Assembly: GCF_001641615.1 (NCBI RefSeq)
Contig: NZ_LRRU01000020.1
Location: forward strand, 764,525 to 828,524
Source of the DNA: Pseudoalteromonas gelatinilytica
GTDB lineage: Bacteria > Pseudomonadota > Gammaproteobacteria > Enterobacterales > Alteromonadaceae
Length of the DNA stretch: 64,000 nucleotides
Reading direction: 5' to 3'
The notes below the pieces were generated by a model. It was not told the DNA's origin. It saw only the letters and a program-made list of their open reading frames with translations, and made no database searches. Position numbers and translations under genes: made by a program. Below are positions 39,121 through 47,163 of the stretch, one piece after another (the first letter of the stretch is position 1; each line of letters opens with the position of its first letter).

Positions 39121-39666
39121 TTATTCGCCTTCGAATTCAACCAACTTTAAGATTTTGATGCCCATATCAGCAACACGTTGTTCACCACCCAGTTCAGGTA
39201 AAGAAACAACAAATGCAGCATCAGTTGCGTTACCGCCTAGCTTAGCGACTAATTTTGCCGTTGCTTCGATTGTGCCACCTGTAGCCAGTAAGTCGTCTAC
39301 TAATAACACTTTATCGCCAGGGACAATTGCATCTGTATGAAGCTCAAGAGTATCTTCACCATACTCTAATTGGTAGCTTTGTGAAATCACTTCGCGAGGA
39401 AGTTTGCCCGGTTTACGAACTGGAATGAACGGAACACCAAGTGCATATGACAGTGGCGCACCAAAAATAAAGCCACGTGATTCAGTACCAATGATTTTTG
39501 TAAAACCTTGGTCTTTATATGCGGCAATAAAGCTGTCGATAGTTGCTTTAAATGCCTCAGCGTTAGCCATTAAAGTGGTTACATCGCGGAACATAATGCC
39601 CGGCTTAGGGTAATCAGCGATCGTTGCAATGCTCTGTTTGATGAGCGTTGAAGTTGCTTGAGTCAT
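39121..39666 (-). CDS. apt: Adenine phosphoribosyltransferase
   Basis: The enzyme makes AMP from adenine and PRPP in purine salvage. The PRPP-binding loop is [13 protein letters not shown], with [19 protein letters not shown] and [11 protein letters not shown]. The open frame starts at a TTG five codons earlier (39681). I prefer the ATG at 39666 (181 residues), because the family's N-terminus begins just there. The ribosome-binding site is weak (GAG). It heads the conserved apt-dnaX-ybaB-recR series. Confidence 0.95.
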   Translation of the reverse strand: MTQATSTLIKQSIATIADYPKPGIMFRDVTTLMANAEAFKATIDSFIAAYKDQGFTKIIGTESRGFIFGAPLSYALGVPFIPVRKPGKLPREVISQSYQLEYGEDTLELHTDAIVPGDKVLLVDDLLATGGTIEATAKLVAKLGGNATDAAFVVSLPELGGEQRVADMGIKILKLVEFEGE

Positions 39667-39765
39667 AATTATACTGCTCAAAAAGTTTATCTAACAAAGC
39701 TCGAGAGTATAACATCACCTTAGTAGAAAGTCGGTAGCAAGTTTCGAAATAATATAAGTAGCAAT

Positions 39766-39789
39766 AAAAAAGGCTGCATAATGCAGCCT
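39766..39789 (-). terminator. Terminator after the small membrane ORF
   Basis: An 8-bp stem (39771-39778 with 39782-39789), a 3-base loop and a T-run on the minus strand. It lies about 25 bases after the 40-codon ORF stop and probably ends the hvf transcription unit. Confidence 0.8.
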
Positions 39790-39814
39790 ATTGTCTTAAA
39801 TTTGCTTACGCAGA

Positions 39815-39937
39815 TTAAGATAAAGAAGTGATCCAACCAAGGATAGCGTTAAGGCAGCCAATGCCACCGAATACAGCTAAAAACGCAATGAAATAAGTTG
39901 CATTGAACGGATCTTTAAAGTCTTTATCATTCGACAT
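39815..39937 (-). CDS. 40-residue membrane peptide downstream of hvfC
   Basis: The ORF encodes MSNDKDFKDPFNATYFIAF, then a hydrophobic helix rich in Gly and Ala to residue 36 and the end ITSLS. The ATG is preceded by AAAGGTAGT, a reasonable ribosome-binding site, and a terminator follows closely. It lies 85 bases after hvfC on the same strand. A role with the HvfABC system is possible; the DoxX-like HvfD usually found in such operons is much larger and different. No homologue is recognised. Confidence 0.55.
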   Translation of the reverse strand: MSNDKDFKDPFNATYFIAFLAVFGGIGCLNAILGWITSLS

Positions 39938-40022
39938 AGTTACTACCTTTATTTAAGCACGACAAAATAAGGCGGACATAATAGTCGAACTGCCCTCATC
40001 AATAAAGAGCTTTAGCCGATTT

Positions 40023-40781
40023 TTAAACCAATGTATTAGTCACCACAATGCCTCGTTCAGCCATGGCACTTAAGGTATTAAGCGCTCCTTGATAAAGCTG
40101 TTCTTGACTAAACTGAGGTGCATGCTCTGCAACTACTTGGCACACATGGTTTAAATCGATTCCTGGCTGAGATTCAATCATGTTTAGCAGTAACGCGGTC
40201 ATCGCATTAGTTGATAAAAACTGCACTTCGTCATCGCTATCCCGATATACCACAAAATAGCTTGCCTCAGCTGCGGGCTCACTTGGTTGGTTATCGACAC
40301 TGATGGTATGAACTGGAAAACGATAACTCAAATTGCGAGCAAGGGAGCTTAAATACAATGCAGAACTGGTGACTTGATGAGCCGATAAGTTCGTTTCGTT
40401 TTCCAGCTCCTTCGCAACCGACACATCGAGCTCAACCCACTCATAATGCGCCAGTTCTAACATGAACGCAGGATCATCACTTTGCATTTCATAGTCATCT
40501 GCAAGAAAGGCCAAAAACTCCCCGGCAATATCTAAAAAATAAGGCGATTTACAATTATGTTGACTAAAAAACTGCCTAACGAGTCTGTGCCACGCTTGCT
40601 CTGAATATAAACTTTTTAGAACAGGATAGGCAGAGCTGACAAACCCATCCACATTATTAAAAAATAAGTCGCGATAAACTGCCATACGGCGCTCTGAAAC
40701 ATCACTGGGCTTAGCATGTTGCTCAGGGTCGCGGATATGCGCCATAAACGCTTGCTGTACTTGCATAAAATGATTAGGCAC
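40023..40781 (-). CDS. hvfC: HvfC-like RiPP recognition/partner protein (DUF2063)
   Basis: The 252-residue protein matches the DUF2063 family that accompanies DUF692 enzymes. Its N-terminal segment (VQQAFMAHIRDP, RRMAVYRDLFFNNVDGFVSSAYPVL) is the conserved helical DUF2063 domain (about 5-100). A second, less conserved domain follows (about 150-250). In the characterised Haemophilus HvfABC and related bufferin systems this protein is the partner of the iron enzyme and is thought to bring in the precursor. Its start overlaps the hvfB stop by 8 bases, so the two are probably translated together. Confidence 0.87.
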   Translation of the reverse strand: MPNHFMQVQQAFMAHIRDPEQHAKPSDVSERRMAVYRDLFFNNVDGFVSSAYPVLKSLYSEQAWHRLVRQFFSQHNCKSPYFLDIAGEFLAFLADDYEMQSDDPAFMLELAHYEWVELDVSVAKELENETNLSAHQVTSSALYLSSLARNLSYRFPVHTISVDNQPSEPAAEASYFVVYRDSDDEVQFLSTNAMTALLLNMIESQPGIDLNHVCQVVAEHAPQFSQEQLYQGALNTLSAMAERGIVVTNTLV

Positions 40782-41637
40782 TGTGTTTCACCGTTACTTG
40801 ATTTTGCTTATTGGCTGTGTGCTGCAGTGTTTCAATGGTTTTAAGCTCTACTAATAACTCACTCATCGGCGGAATATTAAAATCACGTTCTAATAAGGTG
40901 GGAAATACCCCATGAACGTCATAAGCTTTTTCAAGCAATCGCCAAACAGGGTCAATGACAGGCGCACCATGGGTATCAACCAATAAATCTTCAGCTTCAG
41001 TATAATGACCCGCAACATGTCCATAGGCGATGCGCTTTGTTGGTAATGCAGCTAAAAACTGCTCAGCATCATAACCATGATTAATCGAATTAACGTAAAT
41101 GTTATTCACATCAAGCAGTAATTGACAATCGGCTTCTTCTAACACTGCATTAGTGAACTCAAGTTCAGTCATTTGTTGGCCAGGCGCGCCATAGTAAGAG
41201 ACATTTTCGATAGCAATTGGCTGCTCTAGAATATCTTGTACTTGCCTAATACGAGAGGCCACATGTTTAATAGCCTCTTCAGTAAACGGAATAGGCATTA
41301 AATCATACATATGCCCTTCACCAGAGCAGTAGCTTAAGTGCTCGCTGAATAAACGAATATTATGCTCTTTAAAGAAAGCTTTTAGCGATTGCACAAATTC
41401 AATATCAAGCGCTTCTGGTGAGCCAATTGATAACGATAAGCCATGACAAACAAAGGCGTGCTGTTCAGTAAGCTGTTTAAATTGTTTACCAAAAAGCCCC
41501 CCAAGCTTTAGCCAATTTTCAGGCGCAACTTCTAAGAACTCAATGGGTTTAGGAACATCGATGAGCATTTCATCAAGCATTTCTCGGCGCAAACCTAATC
41601 CTATTTGCCCAAAATCTGCTGCTGATTTATTTAACAT
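40774..41637 (-). CDS. hvfB: HvfB-like multinuclear iron oxidase (MNIO, DUF692)
   Basis: The 287-residue protein belongs to DUF692, TIM-barrel enzymes with two or three iron ions. Members of the HvfB type convert the Cys of EGKCG motifs into an oxazolone/thioamide pair that binds copper. Conserved metal-ligand segments are visible: CHGLSLSIG, FSEHLSY, IENVSYYG, LLDVNNIYVNSINHG, YGHVAGH, DTHGAPV and LERDFNIP. Length is normal. A very strong ribosome-binding site (AGGAGGT) lies between the hairpin after hvfA and the ATG. The substrate is inferred to be the repeat protein encoded just upstream. Confidence 0.93.
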   Translation of the reverse strand: MLNKSAADFGQIGLGLRREMLDEMLIDVPKPIEFLEVAPENWLKLGGLFGKQFKQLTEQHAFVCHGLSLSIGSPEALDIEFVQSLKAFFKEHNIRLFSEHLSYCSGEGHMYDLMPIPFTEEAIKHVASRIRQVQDILEQPIAIENVSYYGAPGQQMTELEFTNAVLEEADCQLLLDVNNIYVNSINHGYDAEQFLAALPTKRIAYGHVAGHYTEAEDLLVDTHGAPVIDPVWRLLEKAYDVHGVFPTLLERDFNIPPMSELLVELKTIETLQHTANKQNQVTVKHSA

Positions 41638-41650
41638 ACTACCTCCTACT

Positions 41651-41674
41651 AAAAAGGGCCTTTACGGCCCTTTC
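41651..41674 (-). terminator. Attenuating hairpin between hvfA and hvfB
   Basis: A GC-rich 8-bp stem (41653-41660 with 41666-41673), a 5-base loop and a T5 run on the minus strand lie 18 bases after the hvfA stop and before the hvfB ribosome-binding site. It looks like an intrinsic terminator with partial read-through, giving more precursor than enzyme. Confidence 0.75.
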
Positions 41675-41691
41675 AAAAGCTAAGTGAGCGT

Positions 41692-42246
41692 TTAGTGGTT
41701 AGAACCACATTTACCTTCGCCACACTTACCTTCTTTAGCTGCTTTTTTGTCTGCGCCACATTTACCTTCGCCGCACTTACCTTCTTTAGCTGCTTTTTTG
41801 TCTGCGCCACATTTACCTTCGCCGCACTTGCCTTCTTTCGCGGCTTTTTTGTCTGCGCCACATTTACCTTCGCCGCACTTGCCTTCTTTAGCCGCTTTTT
41901 TGTCTGCGCCACATTTACCTTCGCCGCACTTACCTTCTTTAGCTGCTTTTTTGTCTGCGCCACATTTACCTTCGCCGCACTTACCTTCTTTTTCAGCTTT
42001 CTTGTCTGCGCCGCATTTGCCTTCGCCGCACTTGCCTTCTTTCGCGGCTTTTTTGTCTGCGCCACATTTACCTTCGCCACATTTACCTTCGCCGCACTTA
42101 CCTTCAGCGGCGTCTAGCTGATAACCAGCTTGCATTTGCTGAAATTCAAATGGGTTTGCACTGGCATCAGTCGCTACAAAACTTGATGCACCTACTACAA
42201 CTGCACCTAATGTTAATGCAATTGAATTTTTCTTAACTGTGTTCAT
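41692..42246 (-). CDS. hvfA: HvfA-like RiPP metallophore precursor with 17 EGKCG motifs
   Basis: The 184-residue precursor has a Sec-type signal peptide (cleavage after ASA, about residue 30), a conserved leader ANPFEFQQMQAGYQL, and a repeat array (residues 48-181) ending in SNH. The array is three EGKCG motifs followed by seven units of ADKKAAK-EGKCG-EGKCG (one reads ADKKAEK), for 17 motifs in total. In the Haemophilus system HvfB with HvfC modifies the Cys of such motifs to copper-binding oxazolone/thioamide groups. Copper buffering in the periplasm is the inferred role. The ribosome-binding site is AGAGAG; a weak promoter candidate (TTGGCA, 15 bp, TATAAA) lies near 42315-42341. Confidence 0.93.
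   Translation of the reverse strand: MNTVKKNSIALTLGAVVVGASSFVATDASANPFEFQQMQAGYQLDAAEGKCGEGKCGEGKCGADKKAAKEGKCGEGKCGADKKAEKEGKCGEGKCGADKKAAKEGKCGEGKCGADKKAAKEGKCGEGKCGADKKAAKEGKCGEGKCGADKKAAKEGKCGEGKCGADKKAAKEGKCGEGKCGSNH
41704..42105 (-). repeat. 51-bp tandem repeat array encoding paired EGKCG motifs
   Basis: Seven 51-bp units (17 codons each) plus an initial block of three EGKCG codon sets. Units differ by only a few synonymous changes and one Ala-to-Glu change, consistent with recent duplication or homogenisation. The other strand is open through the array in two frames, which is a consequence of the repeat. Confidence 0.95.
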
Positions 42247-42419
42247 TCGATGACTCTCTTTTTTATAAAGGGTTATTTAACAAGACCCGAGAACTAAAAA
42301 TTACTTTCAAATTTTTTATAATTATTTTCTGAAAGTGCCAAGATTGCAAATTACGATTTATAAAACAATCAAGAACAGCTAGAATACGCGTCCTAATTTT
42401 TGATGAGTTAACAGGTATC

Positions 42420-43397
42420 ATGCGACTAGTTTTAGCACCGATGGAAGGCGTTGTAGATTTTAAAATGCGACAACTCCTAACTGATTTAGGTGGATTCGAT
42501 TTATGCGTAACTGAGTTTGTTCGTGTCGTTGAAGACACACTGCCCGAGCGCGTATTTCATCGCTATTGTCCTGAGTTAAAAACTGCTGGCTATACCCGTG
42601 CAGGCACCCCTGTGCGTATTCAGTTACTTGGTCAAGTAGCCAATGCGCTAGCTGAAAATGCAGTTAAAGCTATCAATTTAGGGTCTCATGGTATCGATTT
42701 AAACTTTGGTTGTCCGGCTAAAACGGTAAACAAAAGTAAAGGTGGTGCAGTACTTTTAAAAGATCCAGAACATATGTACGAAATTATTAAAGCCGTTCGT
42801 GATGCTGTCGATCCGCGTCATGAGGTGAGTGCAAAAATTAGACTTGGTTTTGATGATGACAGCAACAGTCAAGAAATTGTTGATGCTGTGGTGAGTGCAG
42901 GTGCATCAAGTCTTGCTATTCATGCCAGAACTAAAAGAGATGGTTACAACCCACCGGCATACTGGGAAAAAATTCCACCATTAATTGAAGGCAAAAACAT
43001 TGCTGTGGTTGCCAACGGTGAAATCTGGCAAGTTGAGGATGCTATGTTGTGCCAAAAACGCAGCCATTGCCAAGACCTAATGCTAGGTCGTGGTGCGCTA
43101 GCAATGCCTGATTTAGCAAAACAAATAAAATCGCATGTAGAAAATGAGCAGTACAGTCCGATGCTTTGGGAACATGTGATATACCACATCATCCATTCTT
43201 CGATGCATCAAGAAGAAAGTAAATGTGAGAAGTATTTTGCCTCTCGAACCAAGCAATGGCTTGGTTATTTAAAGCGCCAATACCCACAAGCCAACGCACT
43301 TTTTGATGAGATCAGACGTTTAAAAGCGAAAGATGAAGTCGCTGACGTACTAAGAAAGTACGCCAAAGCGCCGAGTATTGATACAAATCATAATTAG
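42420..43397 (+). CDS. dusC: tRNA-dihydrouridine(16) synthase
   Basis: This 325-residue FMN- and NADPH-dependent enzyme reduces uridine in the D-loop of tRNA. The active-site cysteine is in NFGCPAKTVNKSKGG, the FMN-binding region is LAPMEGVVDFKMRQLL, and the ANGEIW and MLGRGALAMP segments are present. The Dus variant is called C (position 16) from the start MRLVLAPMEGVVD and its length. It is divergent from hvfA. Confidence 0.93.
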   Translation: MRLVLAPMEGVVDFKMRQLLTDLGGFDLCVTEFVRVVEDTLPERVFHRYCPELKTAGYTRAGTPVRIQLLGQVANALAENAVKAINLGSHGIDLNFGCPAKTVNKSKGGAVLLKDPEHMYEIIKAVRDAVDPRHEVSAKIRLGFDDDSNSQEIVDAVVSAGASSLAIHARTKRDGYNPPAYWEKIPPLIEGKNIAVVANGEIWQVEDAMLCQKRSHCQDLMLGRGALAMPDLAKQIKSHVENEQYSPMLWEHVIYHIIHSSMHQEESKCEKYFASRTKQWLGYLKRQYPQANALFDEIRRLKAKDEVADVLRKYAKAPSIDTNHN

Positions 43398-43448
43398 CTA
43401 ACGATTTTTGTTTGATAATACCAGTATTGCCCACTTGGAAGAAACGCG

Positions 43449-43784
43449 ATGAACAATACTGAAATTCAAACAAAGTTATCTGCGGAACTTGCGCAGGTTA
43501 GACAACGTTTACTGGATATGCTGGCTAAATCTGATCAAGGCTACCATCAGCAACTGCTATCGCAACTCAAGGATAATCCCCCTTCAGAGTGGTTAGAGCT
43601 GACAGCGAATAATCTTGGCCCTGAGTATCAACTATTAATTGCTCGCATAGAAAAATTAGAAGCAGCTCTATGCCAGATTGATATTGGGCAATATGGTTAT
43701 TGTTGTGATTGTGAAGAGAAAATTGATGATGAACGTTTACTTGCAGATCCAGCAAGTCAGCGCTGTCGGCGATGCGCTCCTTAG
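43449..43784 (+). CDS. DksA/TraR-family zinc-finger protein
   Basis: The 111-residue protein has an N-terminal helical coiled coil and a C-terminal zinc finger CCDCEEKIDDERLL...QRCRRC (C-x2-C and C-x2-C). It is shorter than DksA (about 150 residues) and resembles short TraR/YbiI-like relatives. Family members bind in the RNA polymerase secondary channel or simply contact it. No DksA-type Asp-rich tip was seen. It starts 51 bases after dusC with GGAAGAA as ribosome-binding site. Confidence 0.8.
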   Translation: MNNTEIQTKLSAELAQVRQRLLDMLAKSDQGYHQQLLSQLKDNPPSEWLELTANNLGPEYQLLIARIEKLEAALCQIDIGQYGYCCDCEEKIDDERLLADPASQRCRRCAP

Positions 43785-43795
43785 AGCGCAGCACA

Positions 43796-44800
43796 TTAAT
43801 TTACAAATATAAAACTCATCGCAGGATAAAGGACAATATCCTCAATTAACCAATCAGCTTGCAGCTGATCAACATTCAAACGCTTCATTAAGTTGACACG
43901 AGCTTGCTGTTCACTCCACGTGTGATAATGGATCCCCACATCAGTTTCCATCATTACTTGCCAAAAGTATTGCTCGCCTTCTGATAATTCACGTTTATTT
44001 TTCAGCGGATCAATGAATTCTAACTGCCAATCAAAACCATCGTGCTGATGTTCTTGAGTAAAATAGCTCATTACTAATGGTTTAGTATGCGAATCAGTTA
44101 AAGGTAGTAAAAAATCAGCACTGTGAGGCTGCTTTAAAGCCTGTTGTATCTCGCTAAGCCAATCTAACGGTGGTTTAGTCACACCACTAAAGTAATTTAA
44201 TTTACTCTGATACCAATCTTTCCCATTCGCCAAGCCAACCAAACCCAGTTTTGTGCGTGGCTTATATTGGGTTAAATATTGATTAAGTTTATTGAGCGCT
44301 GTTTGCACGTGGTTATCATTGTTATTTAAATGAGCTGTAACCATATTATGTAACAAGGTTAATTCGATTTTATTCAGTTTAAGATTACTCTGCTCAGCTG
44401 CAATTAAACGTGTTTCAACCAATTCTAACCAGGCTGCTAATCCCTGCTCACTGAAATCACCTTGTAGACGAGCGTTGCTAATAACATCACGTTGAATTGG
44501 CCATACAAAATAACGCTCAGGGTAACGCTCAGCGATGATCAAATAGTTCAATTGCGCTCGTTGAGAGTCAGTTAACTCTGTTTCTTGTAGCCCTTTATAA
44601 GCTAGGTGTCGTGCCTGTAAATAGCTCTCAGAGAAAGGCCAACTTGTTACCTTGCTATGTTCATTTTGGTTAGATAATAAATTATTAATGTTTCGAAGTT
44701 CTTGCTGTCCTTCGTGAACCGTGTTGAATTTTGTAGTTTGCTCAGAGCAAGCTATCAGCATCACACTGGCGACAAGTAATAATACGATCTGTCTTAGCAT
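43796..44800 (-). CDS. Putative lipoprotein, 334 residues
   Basis: An N-terminal lipoprotein signal (MLRQIVLLLVASVMLIACSEQ, lipobox LIAC, Cys18) precedes a mainly helical soluble body of about 310 residues. No domain is recognised. It follows the TonB operon on the same strand but is separated from its last gene by a strong terminator, so it probably has its own promoter or depends on read-through. Confidence 0.65.
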   Translation of the reverse strand: MLRQIVLLLVASVMLIACSEQTTKFNTVHEGQQELRNINNLLSNQNEHSKVTSWPFSESYLQARHLAYKGLQETELTDSQRAQLNYLIIAERYPERYFVWPIQRDVISNARLQGDFSEQGLAAWLELVETRLIAAEQSNLKLNKIELTLLHNMVTAHLNNNDNHVQTALNKLNQYLTQYKPRTKLGLVGLANGKDWYQSKLNYFSGVTKPPLDWLSEIQQALKQPHSADFLLPLTDSHTKPLVMSYFTQEHQHDGFDWQLEFIDPLKNKRELSEGEQYFWQVMMETDVGIHYHTWSEQQARVNLMKRLNVDQLQADWLIEDIVLYPAMSFIFVN

Positions 44801-44815
44801 TATAAAATTCCATAA

Positions 44816-44838
44816 AAAAAGCCCCAGAGGGGCTTTTT
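44816..44838 (-). terminator. Terminator of the TonB2-type operon
   Basis: A 10-bp stem (44816-44825 with 44829-44838) and a 3-base loop are flanked by a T-run on the minus strand, between the TPR gene stop and the lipoprotein start. Confidence 0.88.
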
Positions 44839-44856
44839 AATTTAAAACAACATCAA

Positions 44857-46116
44857 TTAGATTTTCACGCCATTACGGTTCGCTTTATCTTTGATGAAGG
44901 TTGACCAGCTCTTCGCGAATTTACGCGTACGCGGATCATCCATTGCTTTAGTGATAGCGTTGTAAGCTTGCTTATACTTCTCTTGGTAGTAGTAAGCTTC
45001 AGCTAAGTCAGAGTAAATAGTTCCTTTTTTATCAGAACCAAGCTCTAACGCCTTGTTCAAACGAACAACGGCTGCACTATAGTTTTGCGATTGTAAAAGT
45101 AATGAACCAGCTTTGCGGTAAAGCTCTGCATCGTCATCAAATTTAGCCGCTTCTTCATAGTATTTAGCTGCTTTTTCAATATCTTTTGAGCGGTGGTAGT
45201 TAGATGCCACTGCACTGATATTTTGCTTGTTACGCTTAACTTTGTTTTCGTTGATTGCCTTTTCAAGCACTACAGCTGCTTTGTAAGGAATATCGTTTAA
45301 CGAATAAAAGTTAGAAAGTACTTTGTATTCAACTTCGTTTTCAAAATAGCCATTTTTATAGGCAACTTCCATGGTCGCAAGACCTTTCTTGAAGTCTTCG
45401 GTTTGTAGGTAATATTTACCTAAACCAACCCAGGCTTTTTTGTCTTCAGGCCAAACACGAACAATCTCTTCAGCTACTTCTACCATGTTTTTGTACTGTT
45501 TAAGTTCAAAATAGGCAGCTAGCTTTAATTGGTAAGAGGCTTTAGCAGGCTCTTTTGCCAATTCGATTGCTTTGTTTGCAGCAGGAAGTACGTCTTTATA
45601 AAGTTTTAACTCGTAGTTTGCTTGCGCAATACGTGTATAAACTTTGTCGTCTTCCTCACCTGTGAAGTCCATCCAAGCTGCATAAGCTTCTTTCGCTTTT
45701 GCATATTGCTCTGTACCTGCGTACATATCACCTAATAGTTTTAGGCCTTGCTCTTGGTCAGCAAAGTTTAAAACGTCAGGTTTAACAGCTGCTTGAACGT
45801 GCTTGATAGCTAACTGATACTGCTCTTTTTGAGCGTACATTTGACCTAAATAACGGTCAACAGTCGCTTTGTCGAAGTCATCTGATGCATCAATTTCTTT
45901 AAGTAATGCAATCGCTTCGTCAAGCTTTTCTTCATTATACAAGTCAAACGCTTTAATTACTTTCTTACCAACGCGCTCACCCATAACTTTAGTTTTTGCT
46001 TTCTTACGCGCTTCAATCTTCGCGTAATCTGGCGCAGCTAAAGCAGGTGCAGTGAATGCCACACCTGATAGTGACATAAGAAGCGCAAGAGCAGTTACTT
46101 TAGATAAATTTCTCAT
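44857..46116 (-). CDS. TPR protein of the TonB2-type system
   Basis: The 419-residue protein has a signal peptide (about 1-27, ending ALAAP), then tetratricopeptide repeats across most of its length, including VDRYLGQMYAQKEQYQLAIKHV and YSDLAEAYYYQEKYKQAYNAI. It is periplasmic by inference. Proteins like this follow tonB in Vibrio, Shewanella and Pseudoalteromonas TonB2 clusters and are thought to help the energy-transducing complex. It starts 11 bases after tonB and is the last gene of the operon. Confidence 0.85.
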   Translation of the reverse strand: MRNLSKVTALALLMSLSGVAFTAPALAAPDYAKIEARKKAKTKVMGERVGKKVIKAFDLYNEEKLDEAIALLKEIDASDDFDKATVDRYLGQMYAQKEQYQLAIKHVQAAVKPDVLNFADQEQGLKLLGDMYAGTEQYAKAKEAYAAWMDFTGEEDDKVYTRIAQANYELKLYKDVLPAANKAIELAKEPAKASYQLKLAAYFELKQYKNMVEVAEEIVRVWPEDKKAWVGLGKYYLQTEDFKKGLATMEVAYKNGYFENEVEYKVLSNFYSLNDIPYKAAVVLEKAINENKVKRNKQNISAVASNYHRSKDIEKAAKYYEEAAKFDDDAELYRKAGSLLLQSQNYSAAVVRLNKALELGSDKKGTIYSDLAEAYYYQEKYKQAYNAITKAMDDPRTRKFAKSWSTFIKDKANRNGVKI

Positions 46117-46127
46117 TACTCGCCTCC

Positions 46128-46745
46128 TTAGTTGCCTTGGTTAAGTTTAAAGTCTAATTGAACCTGAAGACCCGGTTGTCTTTGTGGCTTACCATCAATA
46201 ACTTTAGGACGGTATTTCCACTTAGATAACGCACGCTTAGCTTCACGGTCGAAGATACGTTTAGGATCAGCGTCGATCACTTGAATATCTTCTACACCAC
46301 CAACTTCGTTGATAGTGAATGAAAGTTGTACCCAACCTTCTTTACCATCACGCGCTGCTTGCGTTGGGTATTTTGGTTCAATACGAACGATAGGTGTCGC
46401 GTCACCATCACGTCCAAATGCACCTGGACCACTTAGGCCACCAGCTGTGCTACCCACATCGATGCTTGGCATATTAAATGACAAACCACCAGTGTTCGGG
46501 TTGCTGTTTTCCGGCTGAGGCGGCTGCGGTTTAGGCGGCTGCTTTGGCGGTGGCGGAGGCGGAGGCGGAACACGCTTCCTCTCCTGCACCTTAGATTCAG
46601 GCGGATTCGTCATAATTTCGACTACGATCTGTTCTTTTTGTTCAGTCGCACGATCAGCTCCACCGGAGATGAGGTACGCCATGAAGTAGAACAAGCCGAA
46701 AGTAACTGCCCCACCTGCAATCAGTGAAAACAGAAAACGAATCAT
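46128..46745 (-). CDS. tonB: TonB energy transducer (TonB2-like)
   Basis: The 205-residue protein has an N-terminal membrane anchor (about 6-28), a periplasmic Pro-rich spacer (RVPPPPPPPPKQPPKPQPPQ, about 58-78), and a C-terminal TonB domain (about 115-205) with EPKYPTQAARDGKEGWVQLSF. It carries proton-motive energy from ExbB/ExbD to outer-membrane TonB-dependent receptors. It is shorter than classical TonB, as is usual for TonB2. The start codon overlaps the exbD stop by one base (TAATG). Confidence 0.93.
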   Translation of the reverse strand: MIRFLFSLIAGGAVTFGLFYFMAYLISGGADRATEQKEQIVVEIMTNPPESKVQERKRVPPPPPPPPKQPPKPQPPQPENSNPNTGGLSFNMPSIDVGSTAGGLSGPGAFGRDGDATPIVRIEPKYPTQAARDGKEGWVQLSFTINEVGGVEDIQVIDADPKRIFDREAKRALSKWKYRPKVIDGKPQRQPGLQVQLDFKLNQGN

Positions 46746-47149
46746 TACTGATCTCCAGCTATTGAAATTTTAAGGTTATCACCCGTCGCTTTGATCTGGT
46801 CCATAACTTTAACTACTACGCCGTGTTTTGCTTCTTTATCAGCTTGCAAAATTACAACTTCTGTAGGTTGTTCTGCTAATAAACTTTCAAGCTTAGCTGA
46901 TACACGTTCAACGTCTACTTGTTGTTTATCAATCCAGATCGCACCGTCAGCACGGATAGCAACAAAAATGTTTGCATTTTTTTGCTTCGTAGCTGCAGCT
47001 GCTTTAGGTTTATTGACTTCGATACCAGCCTCTTTAACGAACGATGTAGTTACGATAAAGAAAATAAGCATGATAAATACGATGTCAAGCATTGGCGTCA
47101 TATCAACCGCTGCTTCTTCTTCTTCACGAAAACGTTGTTTACGTGCCAT
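46745..47149 (-). CDS. exbD: ExbD biopolymer transport protein
   Basis: The 134-residue ExbD/TolR protein has one membrane helix (about 18-42) with the proton-carrying Asp in MTPMLDIVFIMLIFFIV, and a periplasmic domain. It forms the proton channel with ExbB. It starts 14 bases after exbB and overlaps tonB by one base. Confidence 0.95.
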   Translation of the reverse strand: MARKQRFREEEEAAVDMTPMLDIVFIMLIFFIVTTSFVKEAGIEVNKPKAAAATKQKNANIFVAIRADGAIWIDKQQVDVERVSAKLESLLAEQPTEVVILQADKEAKHGVVVKVMDQIKATGDNLKISIAGDQ

Positions 47150-47163
47150 ATTTAATTCTCTCT

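Noticed and set aside
39667..39681. Upstream TTG start for apt
   Set aside because: Extra residues are not part of the family N-terminus; ATG at 39666 is more likely.
41704..42105. Repeat array as a possible CRISPR
   Set aside because: Units are contiguous, coding, and have no unique spacers.
41695..42121. Long plus-strand ORFs (140 and 124 codons) across the hvfA array
   Set aside because: They are repetitive mirror frames of the 51-bp repeat, without ribosome-binding sites; the repeat length divisible by three keeps all frames open.
42315..42341. TTGGCAC upstream of hvfA as a sigma-54 element
   Set aside because: No -12 element at the right distance; only a weak sigma-70-like arrangement remains.
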